DNA of 64,000 nucleotides from Paracoccus haematequi (GCA_945881965.1 CAMCVS010000010.1:43888-107887), one strand, 5' to 3'. Counted from the first letter of the stretch, positions 18,620 to 28,365 are shown. Notes: generated from the letters alone by a model not told the origin. A program made the numbers and translations.

Positions 18620-20302
18620 TCAGCGGCGCAGGCCGCGCACCATGTCCTTCATGTCGTCGTTCATGTCGATCATCCGCGCGCCAACCTCGCCCACGGCGCG
18701 CAGCGCCACCTCTGCCGCTTCGGACAACAGCTTGGCCGCCGCCTTGGGTGACATGTCCTCGGCCTTGGCCACGCTGTCGGCCTCGCGGAACTGCACCGCG
18801 ATGCGATAAATTGCCGCCCCTGCCAGCGCATCTAGCGTCGCTTCGGCCACGGCCAGACTGACCGGATCAACCTCGCGCTTTTCGATGTCGCGCGGGTCAA
18901 GATCGGGCAACAGCGGTCCCGGCGGCACGATTGGCCACAACAGTTTCTCGCGGAACTTGACCGGGATCAGCGGGATCAGCCAGCCAAGCGTCTGGCACTG
19001 CGGCGCGGATTTGCCCATCACGTCGCGGGCAATCCGTCCGATACGGATCAATTCCAGCGACGCGATTTTCTCGAACGGCTGGTCCAACAGCATCAGGTCC
19101 ATCGCGATGCGGTGGTGCCAGCGGATATGCCACAGCGCGCGCCAGCGGATGCAGGCGTGGGTTTCAGGCCGCGCCAGCCAGACGCCGGTGTTGCGGAAAT
19201 AGGTCTTGATCGTCTCCAGATGCGCCATCCCTGCGGTCGAGGCATAGAACCCCGTCGCCTGCACCGGATCGGGGTTGCCGATTTCACCGCGCAGGTTGAT
19301 GTTGAAGAAATGGTGCCATGTCGCGTCCACCGCCACCCGGCCCCGGTCGGCGGGATGGCCGTCCAGCACCCCGATGGCACCAAAGGATTTGTCATTCACC
19401 GCGCCCTTTTCGATGATACCCGACTGGTTGTCGGACCACGCGATGATTTCGGGGCGGATGCGGCGGCCATTGACCTCGGGATATTCCTCGCAGTCATAGC
19501 CATCCTGCGTCAGCGTCGCGGTCAGATCAGCAGGCACATAACATTCGCCCTCATGGCCATGATCGGGCAGGATGCGGATCACGCCGTTCGGCCCGCAGAG
19601 CATCGGATGCGGATACTGATAGCGGCGATAGCCCAGAAACAGATGCGGCGCGCCATACATCCGGGGCCGGATGGTTTGCGGCACATCGTCGGACTGGTCG
19701 TCAAATTCCACCACACCGACGCCGCGATCCATCGTGGTGTCATGCCGCCCGGTGCCGCCGCCCGACGGGGCCACCGGTTCACCCAGCGGGCCGGGATTGG
19801 GCCAGTGCCATTTCCGCATCGACCGCACCCGCGGGATCGCTCCACACATCCGCACGCCAAGGCTCGCATGGTCGCCGGTCGCGAAAACGCCGCCGCCGCT
19901 GTCCATGAATTCGGCCACGGCGCGGACATCGGCGGGATCAATCGACCCGAAATCGCTGACCGCGAACATCCAGATCACGTCATATTGCGACAGGTCATGC
20001 CCGGAAAACCGGAAGTTCTGCAAATCCGCCGACGGATCGCTGGCCCAATGCGCCGTGGTCACCACGAAATGCGCGCCGGGACCGGGGCGGGTATCAAAAG
20101 CGGACAGGAATTCCTCCAGCCCGAAATCGGCCCCGCCGAACGATCCGCCCCCATCGGTGACGACCAACATGCGGATCGCGCAGCTCAGCCGCAGCACGGG
20201 CTGGAACTTGCCCGGATCGCGCAACATCAGGTCGCGTTGAATGTTCAGACGGTTCAGCCGTGTGCCAAGGTCAGCCGCCTGGCGTTTGAGGACGAGATCC
20301 AT
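18620..20302 (-). CDS. 560-residue protein of unknown function, ThuA/GATase-like N-terminal region
   Basis: The N-terminal third has the pattern of a class-I glutamine-amidotransferase/ThuA-like fold: IRMLVVTDGGGSFGGADFGL, then DVIWMFAVSDFGSIDPADVRAVAEF and DSGGGVFATGDHASLG, with a Gly-rich turn where a nucleophile elbow would lie but no clear Cys. The middle contains several His/Asp-rich stretches (TWHHFFNINLRGEIG, HIRWHHRIAMD). The C-terminal 80 residues are helical and acidic. No signal peptide. AAGGAG precedes the ATG. It lies between lysA and the argH-linked small genes behind a 150-nt gap, so it looks like an insertion into a conserved block. Function not recognised. Confidence 0.7.
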   Translation of the reverse strand: MDLVLKRQAADLGTRLNRLNIQRDLMLRDPGKFQPVLRLSCAIRMLVVTDGGGSFGGADFGLEEFLSAFDTRPGPGAHFVVTTAHWASDPSADLQNFRFSGHDLSQYDVIWMFAVSDFGSIDPADVRAVAEFMDSGGGVFATGDHASLGVRMCGAIPRVRSMRKWHWPNPGPLGEPVAPSGGGTGRHDTTMDRGVGVVEFDDQSDDVPQTIRPRMYGAPHLFLGYRRYQYPHPMLCGPNGVIRILPDHGHEGECYVPADLTATLTQDGYDCEEYPEVNGRRIRPEIIAWSDNQSGIIEKGAVNDKSFGAIGVLDGHPADRGRVAVDATWHHFFNINLRGEIGNPDPVQATGFYASTAGMAHLETIKTYFRNTGVWLARPETHACIRWRALWHIRWHHRIAMDLMLLDQPFEKIASLELIRIGRIARDVMGKSAPQCQTLGWLIPLIPVKFREKLLWPIVPPGPLLPDLDPRDIEKREVDPVSLAVAEATLDALAGAAIYRIAVQFREADSVAKAEDMSPKAAAKLLSEAAEVALRAVGEVGARMIDMNDDMKDMVRGLRR

Positions 20303-20452
20303 CGTCGCTCTCCTTATGCTAAATTGAAATGGCAGTTTCGAATTGCAGCGCCGGGAAAACGGGGTTGCGGCGCAGACACAGCATCGCAGGCCGCAACCAT
20401 TGGTTACAGTCCGGGAAACCTTACCTAAGGGAAACTTTTTGCGGAAACGGCG

Positions 20453-20782
20453 TCAAACCGGCCGTGTGCGCAGGAACAGATACAGCGGCAACCCGCAACT
20501 GACCCCGATGCAGAACGTGGCCGGGATGGCGATCAGGGCCTGCCAGTTGCGCCGCGCCTGCACCTCGGCCACAATCCAGACCGTCAGCGCGATGGCAGCA
20601 ATCGTCAGATCCCAGGTCAGCCCGGTGGTGGACGCGTTGACATACCACGCGTCGATCAGCCCCGCCAGGCCGGTGCCCGTCTGCTGCATGTAGGTCACGA
20701 ACCAATACATCGGATGCACCGCACCCCAGATCGCCAGCGCCAGATAGGTGATCCGTAGGCCAGACATTCTTTGGCCAGACAT
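20453..20782 (-). CDS. DUF2834 family membrane protein
   Basis: 109-residue protein with three hydrophobic helices. The central TTGLTWDLTIAAIALTVWIVAEVQARRNW segment is the DUF2834 hallmark (spaced here only as a description of the region around residues 52-80). Function unknown. The ATG at 20782 directly abuts the TAG of the upstream lipoprotein gene; a second in-frame ATG at 20767 is possible. After its stop comes a 150-nt region (20303-20452) with no evident terminator. Confidence 0.75.
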   Translation of the reverse strand: MSGQRMSGLRITYLALAIWGAVHPMYWFVTYMQQTGTGLAGLIDAWYVNASTTGLTWDLTIAAIALTVWIVAEVQARRNWQALIAIPATFCIGVSCGLPLYLFLRTRPV

Positions 20783-20956
20783 CTACAGCCCCACCCCGAT
20801 CCGGAACGGCCCCTTGCGCAGGCCCAGACCCACGCCGGTTGACACCCCCTGCGGCGTGATCGACACGTTGACACCGGCAGAGGGCGTCACCGGCGCGGCC
20901 TTGGGTCCGCAGCCCGCCAGCAGCACCAATCCCAGCACGGCCACCAGCCTTAGCAT
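20783..20956 (-). CDS. small lipoprotein (57 aa)
   Basis: Begins MLRLVAVLGLVLLAGCGPK, a clear lipoprotein signal with lipobox LAGC, followed by about 40 residues of short polar beta-like sequence (VNVSITPQGVSTGVGLGL). AAGGTG precedes the ATG. Its start overlaps the stop region of the preceding small lipoprotein. Too short for any annotated ORF family, but signal peptide, start site and position next to argH support it. Confidence 0.75.
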   Translation of the reverse strand: MLRLVAVLGLVLLAGCGPKAAPVTPSAGVNVSITPQGVSTGVGLGLRKGPFRIGVGL

Positions 20957-21105
20957 TTTGCACCTTTTTCGCAGACCACCACGCCGACACGCGCCTGCCC
21001 CGAGATGGTGATGCCGGATGTCTGCGGCTTTTCAGGCCGGGTTGGCGCACCGTCCGCGCCGCAGGACGCGACAAGAACCAGCGAAAGCAGGGCAATGATC
21101 CGCAT
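20950..21105 (-). CDS. small lipoprotein downstream of argH (51 aa)
   Basis: Begins MRIIALLSLVLVASCGADG with lipobox VASC, then a short polar tail with two Cys near the end (VVVCEKGAKC). A strong GGAGG lies before the ATG at 21105, and the stop overlaps the next lipoprotein gene. A lipoprotein of this size between argH and lysA is commonly seen in Rhodobacteraceae. Function unknown; it lies 53 nt after argH in the same direction. Confidence 0.75.
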   Translation of the reverse strand: MRIIALLSLVLVASCGADGAPTRPEKPQTSGITISGQARVGVVVCEKGAKC

Positions 21106-21158
21106 CGGAACCTCCGTTTGCGATCAGTTTAGCAGGATCGGTGCGCGGAACCAGTGGC

Positions 21159-22547
21159 TTACCCCAGCCGTGCGCGCCATGCCGCCACCTGTTCGCGCAC
21201 CCGTTCCGGTGCTGTGCCACCATAGGACAGCCGCGAGCGGACCGAATTTTCCACCCCCAGCACCCCGAACACATCGCCCGTGATCCCCGCATGCACGCCC
21301 TGCATGTCGGCCAGCGTCAGGTCGGGCAGGTCACACCCTTTGGCCTCGGCGGCGGCGACCAGCGATCCGGTGACGTGATGCGCCTCGCGGAACGGCAGGC
21401 CCAGCGTCCGCACCAGCCAATCCGCCAGATCGGTGGCTGTGGAAAAACCGGCCCCCGCCGCGCGCGCCAGCGCGTCGCGGTTCGCGGTCATGTCGCCCAC
21501 CATCCCGGTCATCGCGGCAAGCGCCAGCATCAGGCTGTCGGCGGCGTCGAACACCTGTTCCTTGTCCTCTTGCATGTCCTTGGAATAGGTCAGCGCGAGG
21601 CCCTTCATCACCATCATCAGGGCCACATTGGCCCCCATGATGCGCGCAACCTTGGCCCGGATCAGTTCGGCGGCATCGGGGTTGCGTTTTTGCGGCATGA
21701 TGGATGACCCGGTGGACCAGCGGTCCGACAGCCGCACAAAGCGGAACTGCGCCGATGACCAGATCACCAATTCCTCGGCAAAGCGCGACAGGTGCATGGC
21801 GCAGATGCTGGAGGCGGCCAGAAACTCCAACGCGAAATCGCGGTCACTGACCGAATCAAGGCTGTTGGCCGTGGGCCGGTCGAACCCCAGCGCGGCCGCC
21901 GTCATGTGCCGGTCGATGGGAAAGGACGTGCCCGCCAGCGCCGCAGCCCCCAGCGGACATTCGTTCATCCGCGCGCGGGCATCGCGGAACCGGCCCGCAT
22001 CACGCGCCAGCATCTCGACATAGGCCATCATGTGATGCCCCCATGTCACGGGTTGCGCGGTTTGCAGATGGGTGAAGCCGGGCATGACCCACTCCGCGCC
22101 CGCCTCGGCCTGATCCAGAAACGCCCGCATCAGCGCATCAATCCCTGCGATGGCCGCATCGCATTGGTCGCGCACCCATAGCCGGAAATCCACCGCCACC
22201 TGATCATTGCGCGACCGCGCCGTGTGCAGCCGCCCCGCAGGTTCCCCGATCACCTCTTTCAGGCGGCTTTCCACGTTCATGTGGATGTCTTCCAGCGCGG
22301 TGGAAAACGCGAACGTGCCGCCCTCGATCTCTGACAACACCGTGAGCAGGCCTTCCCGGATCGCCTCGGCATCGCTATCGGTGATGATACCCGTCGCCGC
22401 CAGCATCGCGGCATGGGCGCGCGAGCCGTCGATGTCCTGCCGTGCCAACCGCTTGTCGAACCCGATCGAGGCATTGATCGCCTCCATGATCGCATCGGGT
22501 CCGGCGGCGAACCGGCCGCCCCACATCTGGTTTGCGCTTTGGGTCAT
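21159..22547 (-). CDS. argH: argininosuccinate lyase
   Basis: Cleaves argininosuccinate to arginine and fumarate, the last step of arginine synthesis. The 462-residue protein belongs to the fumarase/aspartase superfamily: MWGGRFA N-terminus, [24 protein letters not shown], the loop [12 protein letters not shown] with the catalytic Ser, and the C-terminal FREAHH segment. The start at 22547 ([11 protein letters not shown]) has AAAGG upstream; the frame continues open to 23117 without family similarity. Divergent from tlpA with a 24-nt gap. Confidence 0.97.
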   Translation of the reverse strand: MTQSANQMWGGRFAAGPDAIMEAINASIGFDKRLARQDIDGSRAHAAMLAATGIITDSDAEAIREGLLTVLSEIEGGTFAFSTALEDIHMNVESRLKEVIGEPAGRLHTARSRNDQVAVDFRLWVRDQCDAAIAGIDALMRAFLDQAEAGAEWVMPGFTHLQTAQPVTWGHHMMAYVEMLARDAGRFRDARARMNECPLGAAALAGTSFPIDRHMTAAALGFDRPTANSLDSVSDRDFALEFLAASSICAMHLSRFAEELVIWSSAQFRFVRLSDRWSTGSSIMPQKRNPDAAELIRAKVARIMGANVALMMVMKGLALTYSKDMQEDKEQVFDAADSLMLALAAMTGMVGDMTANRDALARAAGAGFSTATDLADWLVRTLGLPFREAHHVTGSLVAAAEAKGCDLPDLTLADMQGVHAGITGDVFGVLGVENSVRSRLSYGGTAPERVREQVAAWRARLG

Positions 22548-22571
22548 GGGATGCCTTTCAGGGGACGGACA

Positions 22572-23120
22572 ATGCGGAAAATCTTGGCTGTCGTTGTTTA
22601 CATGGCGCTGATGCTGGGCGCAAACCCCGTGGTGGCGGCTGATCTGGCGGCGCTGTTGACCGGTGATCTGGCGAAATTCGTCCGCCACGAGACGCCGGTT
22701 GACATGCCCGCCGCGACATTCGCCCGCCCCGACGGCAGCATCGGCAGCCTTGCGGATTACGAGGGCCAATGGGTGCTGCTGAACCTGTGGGCCACATGGT
22801 GCGCGCCCTGCCGCGAGGAAATGCCGATGCTGGCCGCGTTGCAGACCGCCCATGGCAACGCCCGGTTTCAGGTCGTGACCGTGGCCACCGGCCGCGACAG
22901 CCCGGCCAAGGTCGCGCGGTTCATGGACCAGATCGGCGTGACCAACCTGCCGCGCCACACGGACCCCAATCAGGCCTTCGCCCGCGCGGTCAAGGTGCTG
23001 GGCCTGCCGGTGATCCTGCTGATCGACCCCGAGGGCCGCGAGGTTGCCCGCCTGATCGGCCCGGCGAAATGGGATGGCGCGGCGGCGCTGGCGCTGGCCG
23101 CGTCGCTTTCCGCACAATGA
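22572..23120 (+). CDS. tlpA: TlpA-family thiol:disulfide oxidoreductase
   Basis: Secreted or membrane-anchored thioredoxin-fold protein. The 182 residues begin with a signal sequence (residues 1-23) and carry the reducing-type active site WATWCAPC (C77, C80) plus the cis-Pro loop GLPVILLID. TlpA proteins keep heme or copper-site thiols reduced for cytochrome oxidase and cytochrome c maturation in the periplasm. In Rhodobacteraceae it is typically divergent from argH, as here. Confidence 0.93.
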   Translation: MRKILAVVVYMALMLGANPVVAADLAALLTGDLAKFVRHETPVDMPAATFARPDGSIGSLADYEGQWVLLNLWATWCAPCREEMPMLAALQTAHGNARFQVVTVATGRDSPAKVARFMDQIGVTNLPRHTDPNQAFARAVKVLGLPVILLIDPEGREVARLIGPAKWDGAAALALAASLSAQ

Positions 23121-23220
23121 TGTCGTAAATTCATCGAGGCAACCGCCGATTGCACGTGAACCCGGATTGAAAACCGCCTATCAGGGGCCTGTGTTGTTCC
23201 CTGACGATTGACCTGTCCTG

Positions 23221-23622
23221 ATGCCTTGCCGTTTCCGTTACGTAGCCGCGCATCACCTGCTGATTCAGCACATCATCGGCGCGCCCGCGCTGCCCGAAGT
23301 TCTGGCACATTACGACGCCATGCTGGGCCATCCCGCCCTGCCCGAAACCCGGCTGGAACTGACCGACATGCGGCGGATGGATGGATTTGGCTTTGACAGC
23401 CGGACACTTGGCAATCTGGTGACGATGCTGTCGGTTGAATACCTGCGCCGCAGCGCGACGTTCCAACGCGGCGCGGTGATCGTGGCGGCAGGTCCCGGCG
23501 AATTTGCCGCGCGCCTGTTTCAAGAGGCGCTGCCGCCCGCCATCGCGCCGCGCTATGCGGTGTTGCGCGACGCCAAGGCGGCCATCGCGTGGCTGAAGCT
23601 GGACGGTTGCGGACAGGATTAG
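23221..23622 (+). CDS. SpoIIAA/STAS-like small protein
   Basis: 133-residue soluble protein. The arrangement LTDMRRMDGFGFDSRTLGNLV, then FQRGAVIVAAGPGEFAARLFQ and the end YAVLRDAKAAIAWLKLD matches the SpoIIAA-like/STAS fold, where the last helix typically reads 'FRDxxxAxxWL'. Function is unknown in proteobacteria. Its TAG overlaps the stop of the convergent tag gene by 3 of 4 bases. Assignment is to fold level only. Confidence 0.6.
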   Translation: MPCRFRYVAAHHLLIQHIIGAPALPEVLAHYDAMLGHPALPETRLELTDMRRMDGFGFDSRTLGNLVTMLSVEYLRRSATFQRGAVIVAAGPGEFAARLFQEALPPAIAPRYAVLRDAKAAIAWLKLDGCGQD

Positions 23623-24200
23623 CTGCGCAAACCCGCCTGCAAGGCTGCTACCTCGGCATGGCAGGGGCAGGTCACCACGTGATCATTCACCAGCCCCGCC
23701 GCCTGCATGAAGGCATAGACCGTGGTCGGCCCGCAAAAAGCAAAGCCGTTTTGTTTCAACTCGCGGGCAATCGCGGCGCTTTGCGGCGTCTTGCCGGGCA
23801 CATCGGACAGGCTGGCGCGGGCATGGGCCAAGGGCCGCCCCCCGACATGCCCCCAGACCAGCCGCGCAAACGCCGCATCTCCGCCAAGCGCCAGATAGGC
23901 GCGCGCATTGGTGACCACGGCCGTCACCTTGCCGCGATGGCGCACGATGCCGGGATCGGTCAGCGCGGCGTCGATGTCGGACGGCCCCCAACCGGCCAGC
24001 ACAACTGGGTCAAACCCCTTGAAAACACGGCGAAATCCATCGCGTTTGCGCAGGATGGTGATCCAGGACAGGCCAGATTGAAACCCTTCCAGCAGCAGCA
24101 TTTCGAACAGGGCGCGCCCGTCGGTGACAGGGCGGCCCCATTCGGTATCATGATAGGCGTGATAGAGCGGATCGGTCCCCGCCCAACTGCACCGCTCCAT
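23619..24200 (-). CDS. tag: DNA-3-methyladenine glycosylase I
   Basis: Base-excision repair enzyme removing 3-methyladenine. The 193-residue protein starts MERCSWAGTDPLYHAYHDTEWG; the zinc ligands C4 and H17 and the C-terminal pair in NDHVVTCPCH are present. LLLEGFQSGLSWITILRKR and GFAFCGPTTVYAFMQAAG are the family blocks. An upstream ATG at 24221 is in frame, but GGAGGCCCAGG directly before 24200 points to the shorter form. Confidence 0.95.
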   Translation of the reverse strand: MERCSWAGTDPLYHAYHDTEWGRPVTDGRALFEMLLLEGFQSGLSWITILRKRDGFRRVFKGFDPVVLAGWGPSDIDAALTDPGIVRHRGKVTAVVTNARAYLALGGDAAFARLVWGHVGGRPLAHARASLSDVPGKTPQSAAIARELKQNGFAFCGPTTVYAFMQAAGLVNDHVVTCPCHAEVAALQAGLRS

Positions 24201-24298
24201 CCTGGGCCTCCATACCGACAATTCGCCGCGAAATCGCGGTTTCAGGTTCTGTTAAGCCGCGATGGGCCAAATGCGGGAAACCGATCAGGACACCCACC

Positions 24299-25138
24299 AT
24301 GCGGCGCGACAACCGGCCATCAACATCTGACCACACCCCCGGCGCAGAAAGCCCGTTGGCGCATGTCATGGCCGAACGCGACCGCGCTGCATTAAGCATG
24401 GTGGCCGAAGCCGTGCGGCATGGCAACCTGCGGCTGGCCTATCAACCGGTGGTGCAGGCCAACCGCCCGGACCGGCCCGCATTTTACGAAGGGCTGATCC
24501 GGATTCTGGACGAGACGGGACGCACCATCCCGGCCCGCGATTTCATCAGCGCGGTCGAAACCACCGAACTGGGCCGCCAGATTGATTGCGCCGCGCTGGA
24601 CATGGGCCTGCGCGCGCTGGCGCGGCATCCCGGATTGCGGCTGTCGATCAACATGTCGGCGCGGTCCATCGGCTATCCGGCCTGGCTGCGCACCTTGCGC
24701 CGCGCGCTGGACCGCAACGACACGCTCGGCGAACGGCTGATTCTTGAGATCACCGAAAGCTCGGCCATGCTGGTGCCCGAGCTTGTCACCACCTTCATGG
24801 GCGATCTGCAACGGCGCGGCATCACCTTTGCGCTGGATGATTTCGGGTCAGGGTTCACCTCGTTCCGGTATCTGCGCGATTTCTATTTCGATCTGGTCAA
24901 GATCGACGGCCAGTTCATCCGTGGCATCCATGCCGACCCCGACAATCAGGTGCTGACCCGCGCGCTGGTGGCGATTGCGCGGCAATTCGACATGTTCACC
25001 GTCGCTGAACAGGTCGAATCCGAACCGGACGCGCAATGGCTGATCGCGGCGGGGGTCGATTGCCTGCAAGGCTATCTGTATGGCGCGCCGACGGTCGCCC
25101 CACCTTGGCAGAAAGACGATCTGCGCGACACCGGATGA
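24299..25138 (+). CDS. stand-alone EAL-domain c-di-GMP phosphodiesterase
   Basis: 279-residue soluble protein consisting almost only of an EAL domain. The signature is E64-G-L (YEGLIRI), followed by the metal/substrate residues N118 (SINMS), [23 protein letters not shown] and CLQGYLYG, so all catalytic positions look intact and hydrolysis of c-di-GMP to pGpG is expected. No sensor or membrane domain is present. The ribosome-binding site at 24299 is weak; an internal ATG at 24368 is an alternative start. Divergent from tag. Confidence 0.88.
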   Translation: MRRDNRPSTSDHTPGAESPLAHVMAERDRAALSMVAEAVRHGNLRLAYQPVVQANRPDRPAFYEGLIRILDETGRTIPARDFISAVETTELGRQIDCAALDMGLRALARHPGLRLSINMSARSIGYPAWLRTLRRALDRNDTLGERLILEITESSAMLVPELVTTFMGDLQRRGITFALDDFGSGFTSFRYLRDFYFDLVKIDGQFIRGIHADPDNQVLTRALVAIARQFDMFTVAEQVESEPDAQWLIAAGVDCLQGYLYGAPTVAPPWQKDDLRDTG

Positions 25139-25144
25139 TGATCT

Positions 25145-25182
25145 GGCGCAATACGGGCGTCATGATTTCGCGGTATTGGCGC
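25145..25182. promoter_or_regulatory. imperfect inverted repeat upstream of phaA
   Basis: GGCGCAATAC (25145-25154) and GTATTGGCGC (25173-25182) form an inverted repeat with one inserted base. The core CGCAATA recurs in the palindrome before phaB. It lies 108 nt upstream of the phaA start and may bind a shared regulator. Confidence 0.35.
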
Positions 25183-25289
25183 AGGTGCCGGAACGGTTGT
25201 CGCAGCAACACACTTCCGCTAAGGCAATCATGATGGCGGCGGACTGCCCGAACCGGTCGGGACCCCCGCAGCAACCTGTGGAGGATCCC

Positions 25290-26465
25290 ATGACCAATGT
25301 TGTAATCGCCTCGGCCGCCCGCACTGCGGTGGGGTCGTTCACTGGCGCTTTCGCCAATACCCCCGCGCATGAATTGGGTGCGACTGTCCTAGAGGCCGTG
25401 GTGGCCCGCGCGGGCATCGACAAATCCGAGGTGTCGGAAACCATTCTGGGTCAGGTGCTGACCGCCGGTCAGGGCCAGAACCCGGCGCGTCAGGCGCATA
25501 TCCACGCCGGTCTGCCGATTGGCGCTGCCGCCTGGTCGATCAACCAGGTCTGCGGGTCGGGCCTGCGCGCCGTCGCCTTGGCCGCGCAGCATATCCAACT
25601 GGGCGATGCCGCAATCATCGCGGCGGGCGGTCAGGAATCGATGTCGATGTCCACCCATTGCGCGCATCTGCGCGCGGGCGTCAAAATGGGCGATGTCAGT
25701 TTTATCGACACCATGATCCGCGACGGTCTGTGGGACGCCTTCAATGGCTATCACATGGGCCAGACGGCGGAAAACGTCGCCAACCAGTGGCAGATTTCCC
25801 GCGACATGCAGGACGAATTTGCCGTCGCCAGCCAGCACAAGGCCGAAGCGGCGCAAAAAGCCGGAAAATTCGCCGATGAAATCGTCGCCTTCACGGTGAA
25901 ATCCCGCAAAGGCGATACCATCGTCGCTCAGGACGAATACATCCGTCATGGGGCGACGATCGAGGCGATGCAGAAACTGCGCCCCGCCTTTACCAAGGAC
26001 GGGTCGGTCACGGCGGCCAACGCATCGGGCCTGAACGACGGTGCGGCGGCGGTGCTGCTGATGACGGATGCCGATGCCGAAAAGCGCGGCATCACGCCGC
26101 TGGCACGCATCGTTTCCTATGCGACCGCTGGCGTTGACCCGTCGATCATGGGCGTGGGTCCGATCCATGCCAGCCGCAAGGCACTGGAAAAGGCCGGCTG
26201 GAAGGCCTCTGACCTTGATCTGGTCGAAGCGAACGAGGCCTTTGCCGCGCAGGCCTGCGCGGTGAACAAGGACATGGGCTGGGATCCGGCCATCGTGAAC
26301 GTCAACGGCGGGGCCATCGCCATCGGCCACCCCATCGGCGCATCCGGCGCGCGCATCCTGAACACGCTGCTGTTCGAAATGCAGCGGCGCGGGGCCAAAA
26401 AGGGTCTGGCGACGCTCTGCATCGGCGGCGGCATGGGCGTGGCGATGTGCATCGAACGTCCGTAA
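25290..26465 (+). CDS. phaA: acetyl-CoA C-acetyltransferase (beta-ketothiolase)
   Basis: Condenses two acetyl-CoA into acetoacetyl-CoA. This is the first step both of polyhydroxybutyrate synthesis and of the ethylmalonyl-CoA pathway. The 391-residue thiolase has C88 in [19 protein letters not shown], the substrate loop NEAFAAQA, the catalytic His of [18 protein letters not shown] and the second Cys in [11 protein letters not shown]. The start at 25290 has GGAGG upstream. phaB follows after a terminator, so the two genes can be controlled separately. Confidence 0.96.
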   Translation: MTNVVIASAARTAVGSFTGAFANTPAHELGATVLEAVVARAGIDKSEVSETILGQVLTAGQGQNPARQAHIHAGLPIGAAAWSINQVCGSGLRAVALAAQHIQLGDAAIIAAGGQESMSMSTHCAHLRAGVKMGDVSFIDTMIRDGLWDAFNGYHMGQTAENVANQWQISRDMQDEFAVASQHKAEAAQKAGKFADEIVAFTVKSRKGDTIVAQDEYIRHGATIEAMQKLRPAFTKDGSVTAANASGLNDGAAAVLLMTDADAEKRGITPLARIVSYATAGVDPSIMGVGPIHASRKALEKAGWKASDLDLVEANEAFAAQACAVNKDMGWDPAIVNVNGGAIAIGHPIGASGARILNTLLFEMQRRGAKKGLATLCIGGGMGVAMCIERP

Positions 26466-26490
26466 CTCGCACCCTCTGACACCGTCCAGA

Positions 26491-26523
26491 ACGGGGCTTC
26501 CGCAAGGCAGCCCCGTTTTTTTC
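26491..26523 (+). terminator. rho-independent terminator after phaA
   Basis: ACGGGGCT (26491-26498) pairs with AGCCCCGT (26509-26516), followed by an unbroken run of seven T. It lies 26 nt after the phaA stop and is the clearest intrinsic terminator in the window. Confidence 0.9.
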
Positions 26524-26543
26524 TGCCGCATCGCAGAATAGTC

Positions 26544-26560
26544 ACGCAATAATATTGCGT
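26544..26560. promoter_or_regulatory. palindrome ACGCAATA-A-TATTGCGT upstream of phaB
   Basis: Perfect 8-bp arms around one central base, 59 nt before phaB. A second palindrome GTAAC-AGA-GTTAC (26577-26589) lies just downstream, and CTGC-N6-GCAG (26523-26536), similar in type to TGC-rich sites of PhaR regulators, lies just upstream. Together they mark a regulated phaB promoter. Confidence 0.45.
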
Positions 26561-26618
26561 ATCGACATTTCCCCGCGTAACAGAGTTACCGAAGCATTAC
26601 GCCATAACGGAGGATATC

Positions 26619-27341
26619 ATGGCTAGAACCGCACTTGTCACCGGGGGGTCGCGCGGCATTGGCGCGGCGATTTCCATCGCGCTCAAGGCCGCTGGCTGCA
26701 ACGTCGCCGCGACCTATGCCGGCAATGACGAGGCCGCCGCCAAGTTCACCGCCGAAACCGGCATCAAGACCTACAAGTGGAATGTTGGGTCTTATGAGGA
26801 ATCGCAGGCCGGGATCGCAAAGGTCGAGGCCGATCTGGGCCCCATCGACATCGTGGTGGCGAATGCGGGCATCACGCGGGACGCGCCGTTCCACCGCATG
26901 ACGCCCGCGCAATGGCACGAGGTGATCGACACCAACCTGACCGGCGTGTTCAACACCGTGCATCCGATCTGGCCCGGCATGCGTGACCGCAAATTCGGCC
27001 GCGTCGTGGTCATCTCGTCGATCAACGGCCAGAAGGGCCAGTTCGGTCAGGTCAACTATGCCGCGACCAAGGCGGGCGATCTGGGCATCGTCAAAAGCCT
27101 CGCCCAGGAAGGCGCGCGGTTCAACATCACCGCCAACGCGATCTGCCCCGGCTATATCGGGACCGACATGGTGATGGCGGTGCCGGAAAAGGTCCGCGAA
27201 GGCATCATCGCGCAGATCCCCGCAGGCCGTCTGGGCGAACCCGAGGAAATCGCCCGCTGCGTGGTGTTCCTGACTGCCGACGAGGCCGGTTTCATCAACG
27301 GCTCGACCATCACGGCCAACGGGGCGCAATTTTTCGTCTGA
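26619..27341 (+). CDS. phaB: acetoacetyl-CoA reductase
   Basis: NADPH-dependent short-chain dehydrogenase making (R)-3-hydroxybutyryl-CoA. The 240-residue protein has the SDR cofactor motif TGGSRGIGAAI, NAGITRD, catalytic S134 with Y147-x3-K151 (VNYAATKAG) and the typical PhaB end GSTITANGAQFFV. GGAGG precedes the ATG. It shares intermediates with phaA; the PHA synthase gene is not in this window. Confidence 0.96.
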   Translation: MARTALVTGGSRGIGAAISIALKAAGCNVAATYAGNDEAAAKFTAETGIKTYKWNVGSYEESQAGIAKVEADLGPIDIVVANAGITRDAPFHRMTPAQWHEVIDTNLTGVFNTVHPIWPGMRDRKFGRVVVISSINGQKGQFGQVNYAATKAGDLGIVKSLAQEGARFNITANAICPGYIGTDMVMAVPEKVREGIIAQIPAGRLGEPEEIARCVVFLTADEAGFINGSTITANGAQFFV

Positions 27342-27429
27342 TCTGTGCGCTGCCGCACAAAATACGCGCCCGCATCGGTGTTTGCCGCTGCGGGCGCACG
27401 AATTATCTGGGGTGCAAAGGAGAACCCCC

Positions 27430-28365
27430 ATGCTGACCCAAATCCAAGGCCTGCACCATGTCACGTCCATCGCGTCGGGCGCGCAGGAAAACAGTGACTT
27501 TTTCACCAAAATCCTCGGCCTGCGCCGGGTGAAAAAGACGGTGAATTTCGACGCGCCACAGGTCTATCACCTGTATTATGGCGACGAGACCGGCAGCCCT
27601 GGCACCGTGATGACCTATTTCCCGTTTCCCCGGTCGCGGCGTGGACGCGCGGGCGCAGGCGAGGTCAGCGTGACCGCATTCGCCGCGCCCACGGGCAGCC
27701 TGCCGTGGTGGGCGGAACGGTTCGCCACATTCGGGGTCAAGGGCGTGAAACCCGAAACCCGGCTAGGCGAGAACCGCCTGCGCTTTGACGGCCCCGATGG
27801 CGACGGCTTCGCGCTGGTGGAAACCGCGCAGGACAGCCGCACCCCCTGGACCGGCAACGGCGTGCCCGCTGATGTCGCCATTCGCGGCTTTCATTCCGCC
27901 GACATGCGTTTGCAGGATCGCGGGGCCACGGCGGAACTCTTGCGGTTCATGGGCTATTCCGAAGCGGACAAGCAGGGCAGCGTGACCCGTTTCATCCGCG
28001 AGGGCGGCAATGACGCCAACCGGATCGACATCGAGACTTTGCCCCTGTTGACGCCCGCCGATCAGGGCGCGGGGTCGGTGCATCACATCGCCTTTGCTGT
28101 CGCGGATCGTGCCGCGCAACTGGCGGTGCGCAAGGGGTTGATGGATACCGGATGGCAGGTGACGCCGGTGATTGACCGCGATTATTTCTGGGCGATCTAT
28201 TTCCGCACCCCCGGCGGCGTGCTGTTCGAGATTGCCACCAACGAACCCGGTTTCAACCGCGACGAGGATACCGCGTCCCTGGGTCAGGCGCTGAAACTGC
28301 CCGCGCAGCATGAACATCTGCGCGGCGCGCTGGAGACCCGCTATCTGGAGCCGATCGTTGACTGA
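27430..28365 (+). CDS. VOC-family ring-cleaving dioxygenase
   Basis: 311-residue protein with two vicinal-oxygen-chelate halves. The first begins QGLHHVTSIASGAQEN; the second contains SVHHIAFAVADRAAQ and ends GGVLFEIATNEPGF, giving the usual two His and one Glu metal ligands. It resembles PcpA/hydroquinone-type dioxygenases, but the substrate is unknown. The start at 27430 follows AAAGGAGAACCCCC. The stop overlaps the TTG start of the next hydrolase gene, so both are co-translated. Confidence 0.85.
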   Translation: MLTQIQGLHHVTSIASGAQENSDFFTKILGLRRVKKTVNFDAPQVYHLYYGDETGSPGTVMTYFPFPRSRRGRAGAGEVSVTAFAAPTGSLPWWAERFATFGVKGVKPETRLGENRLRFDGPDGDGFALVETAQDSRTPWTGNGVPADVAIRGFHSADMRLQDRGATAELLRFMGYSEADKQGSVTRFIREGGNDANRIDIETLPLLTPADQGAGSVHHIAFAVADRAAQLAVRKGLMDTGWQVTPVIDRDYFWAIYFRTPGGVLFEIATNEPGFNRDEDTASLGQALKLPAQHEHLRGALETRYLEPIVD

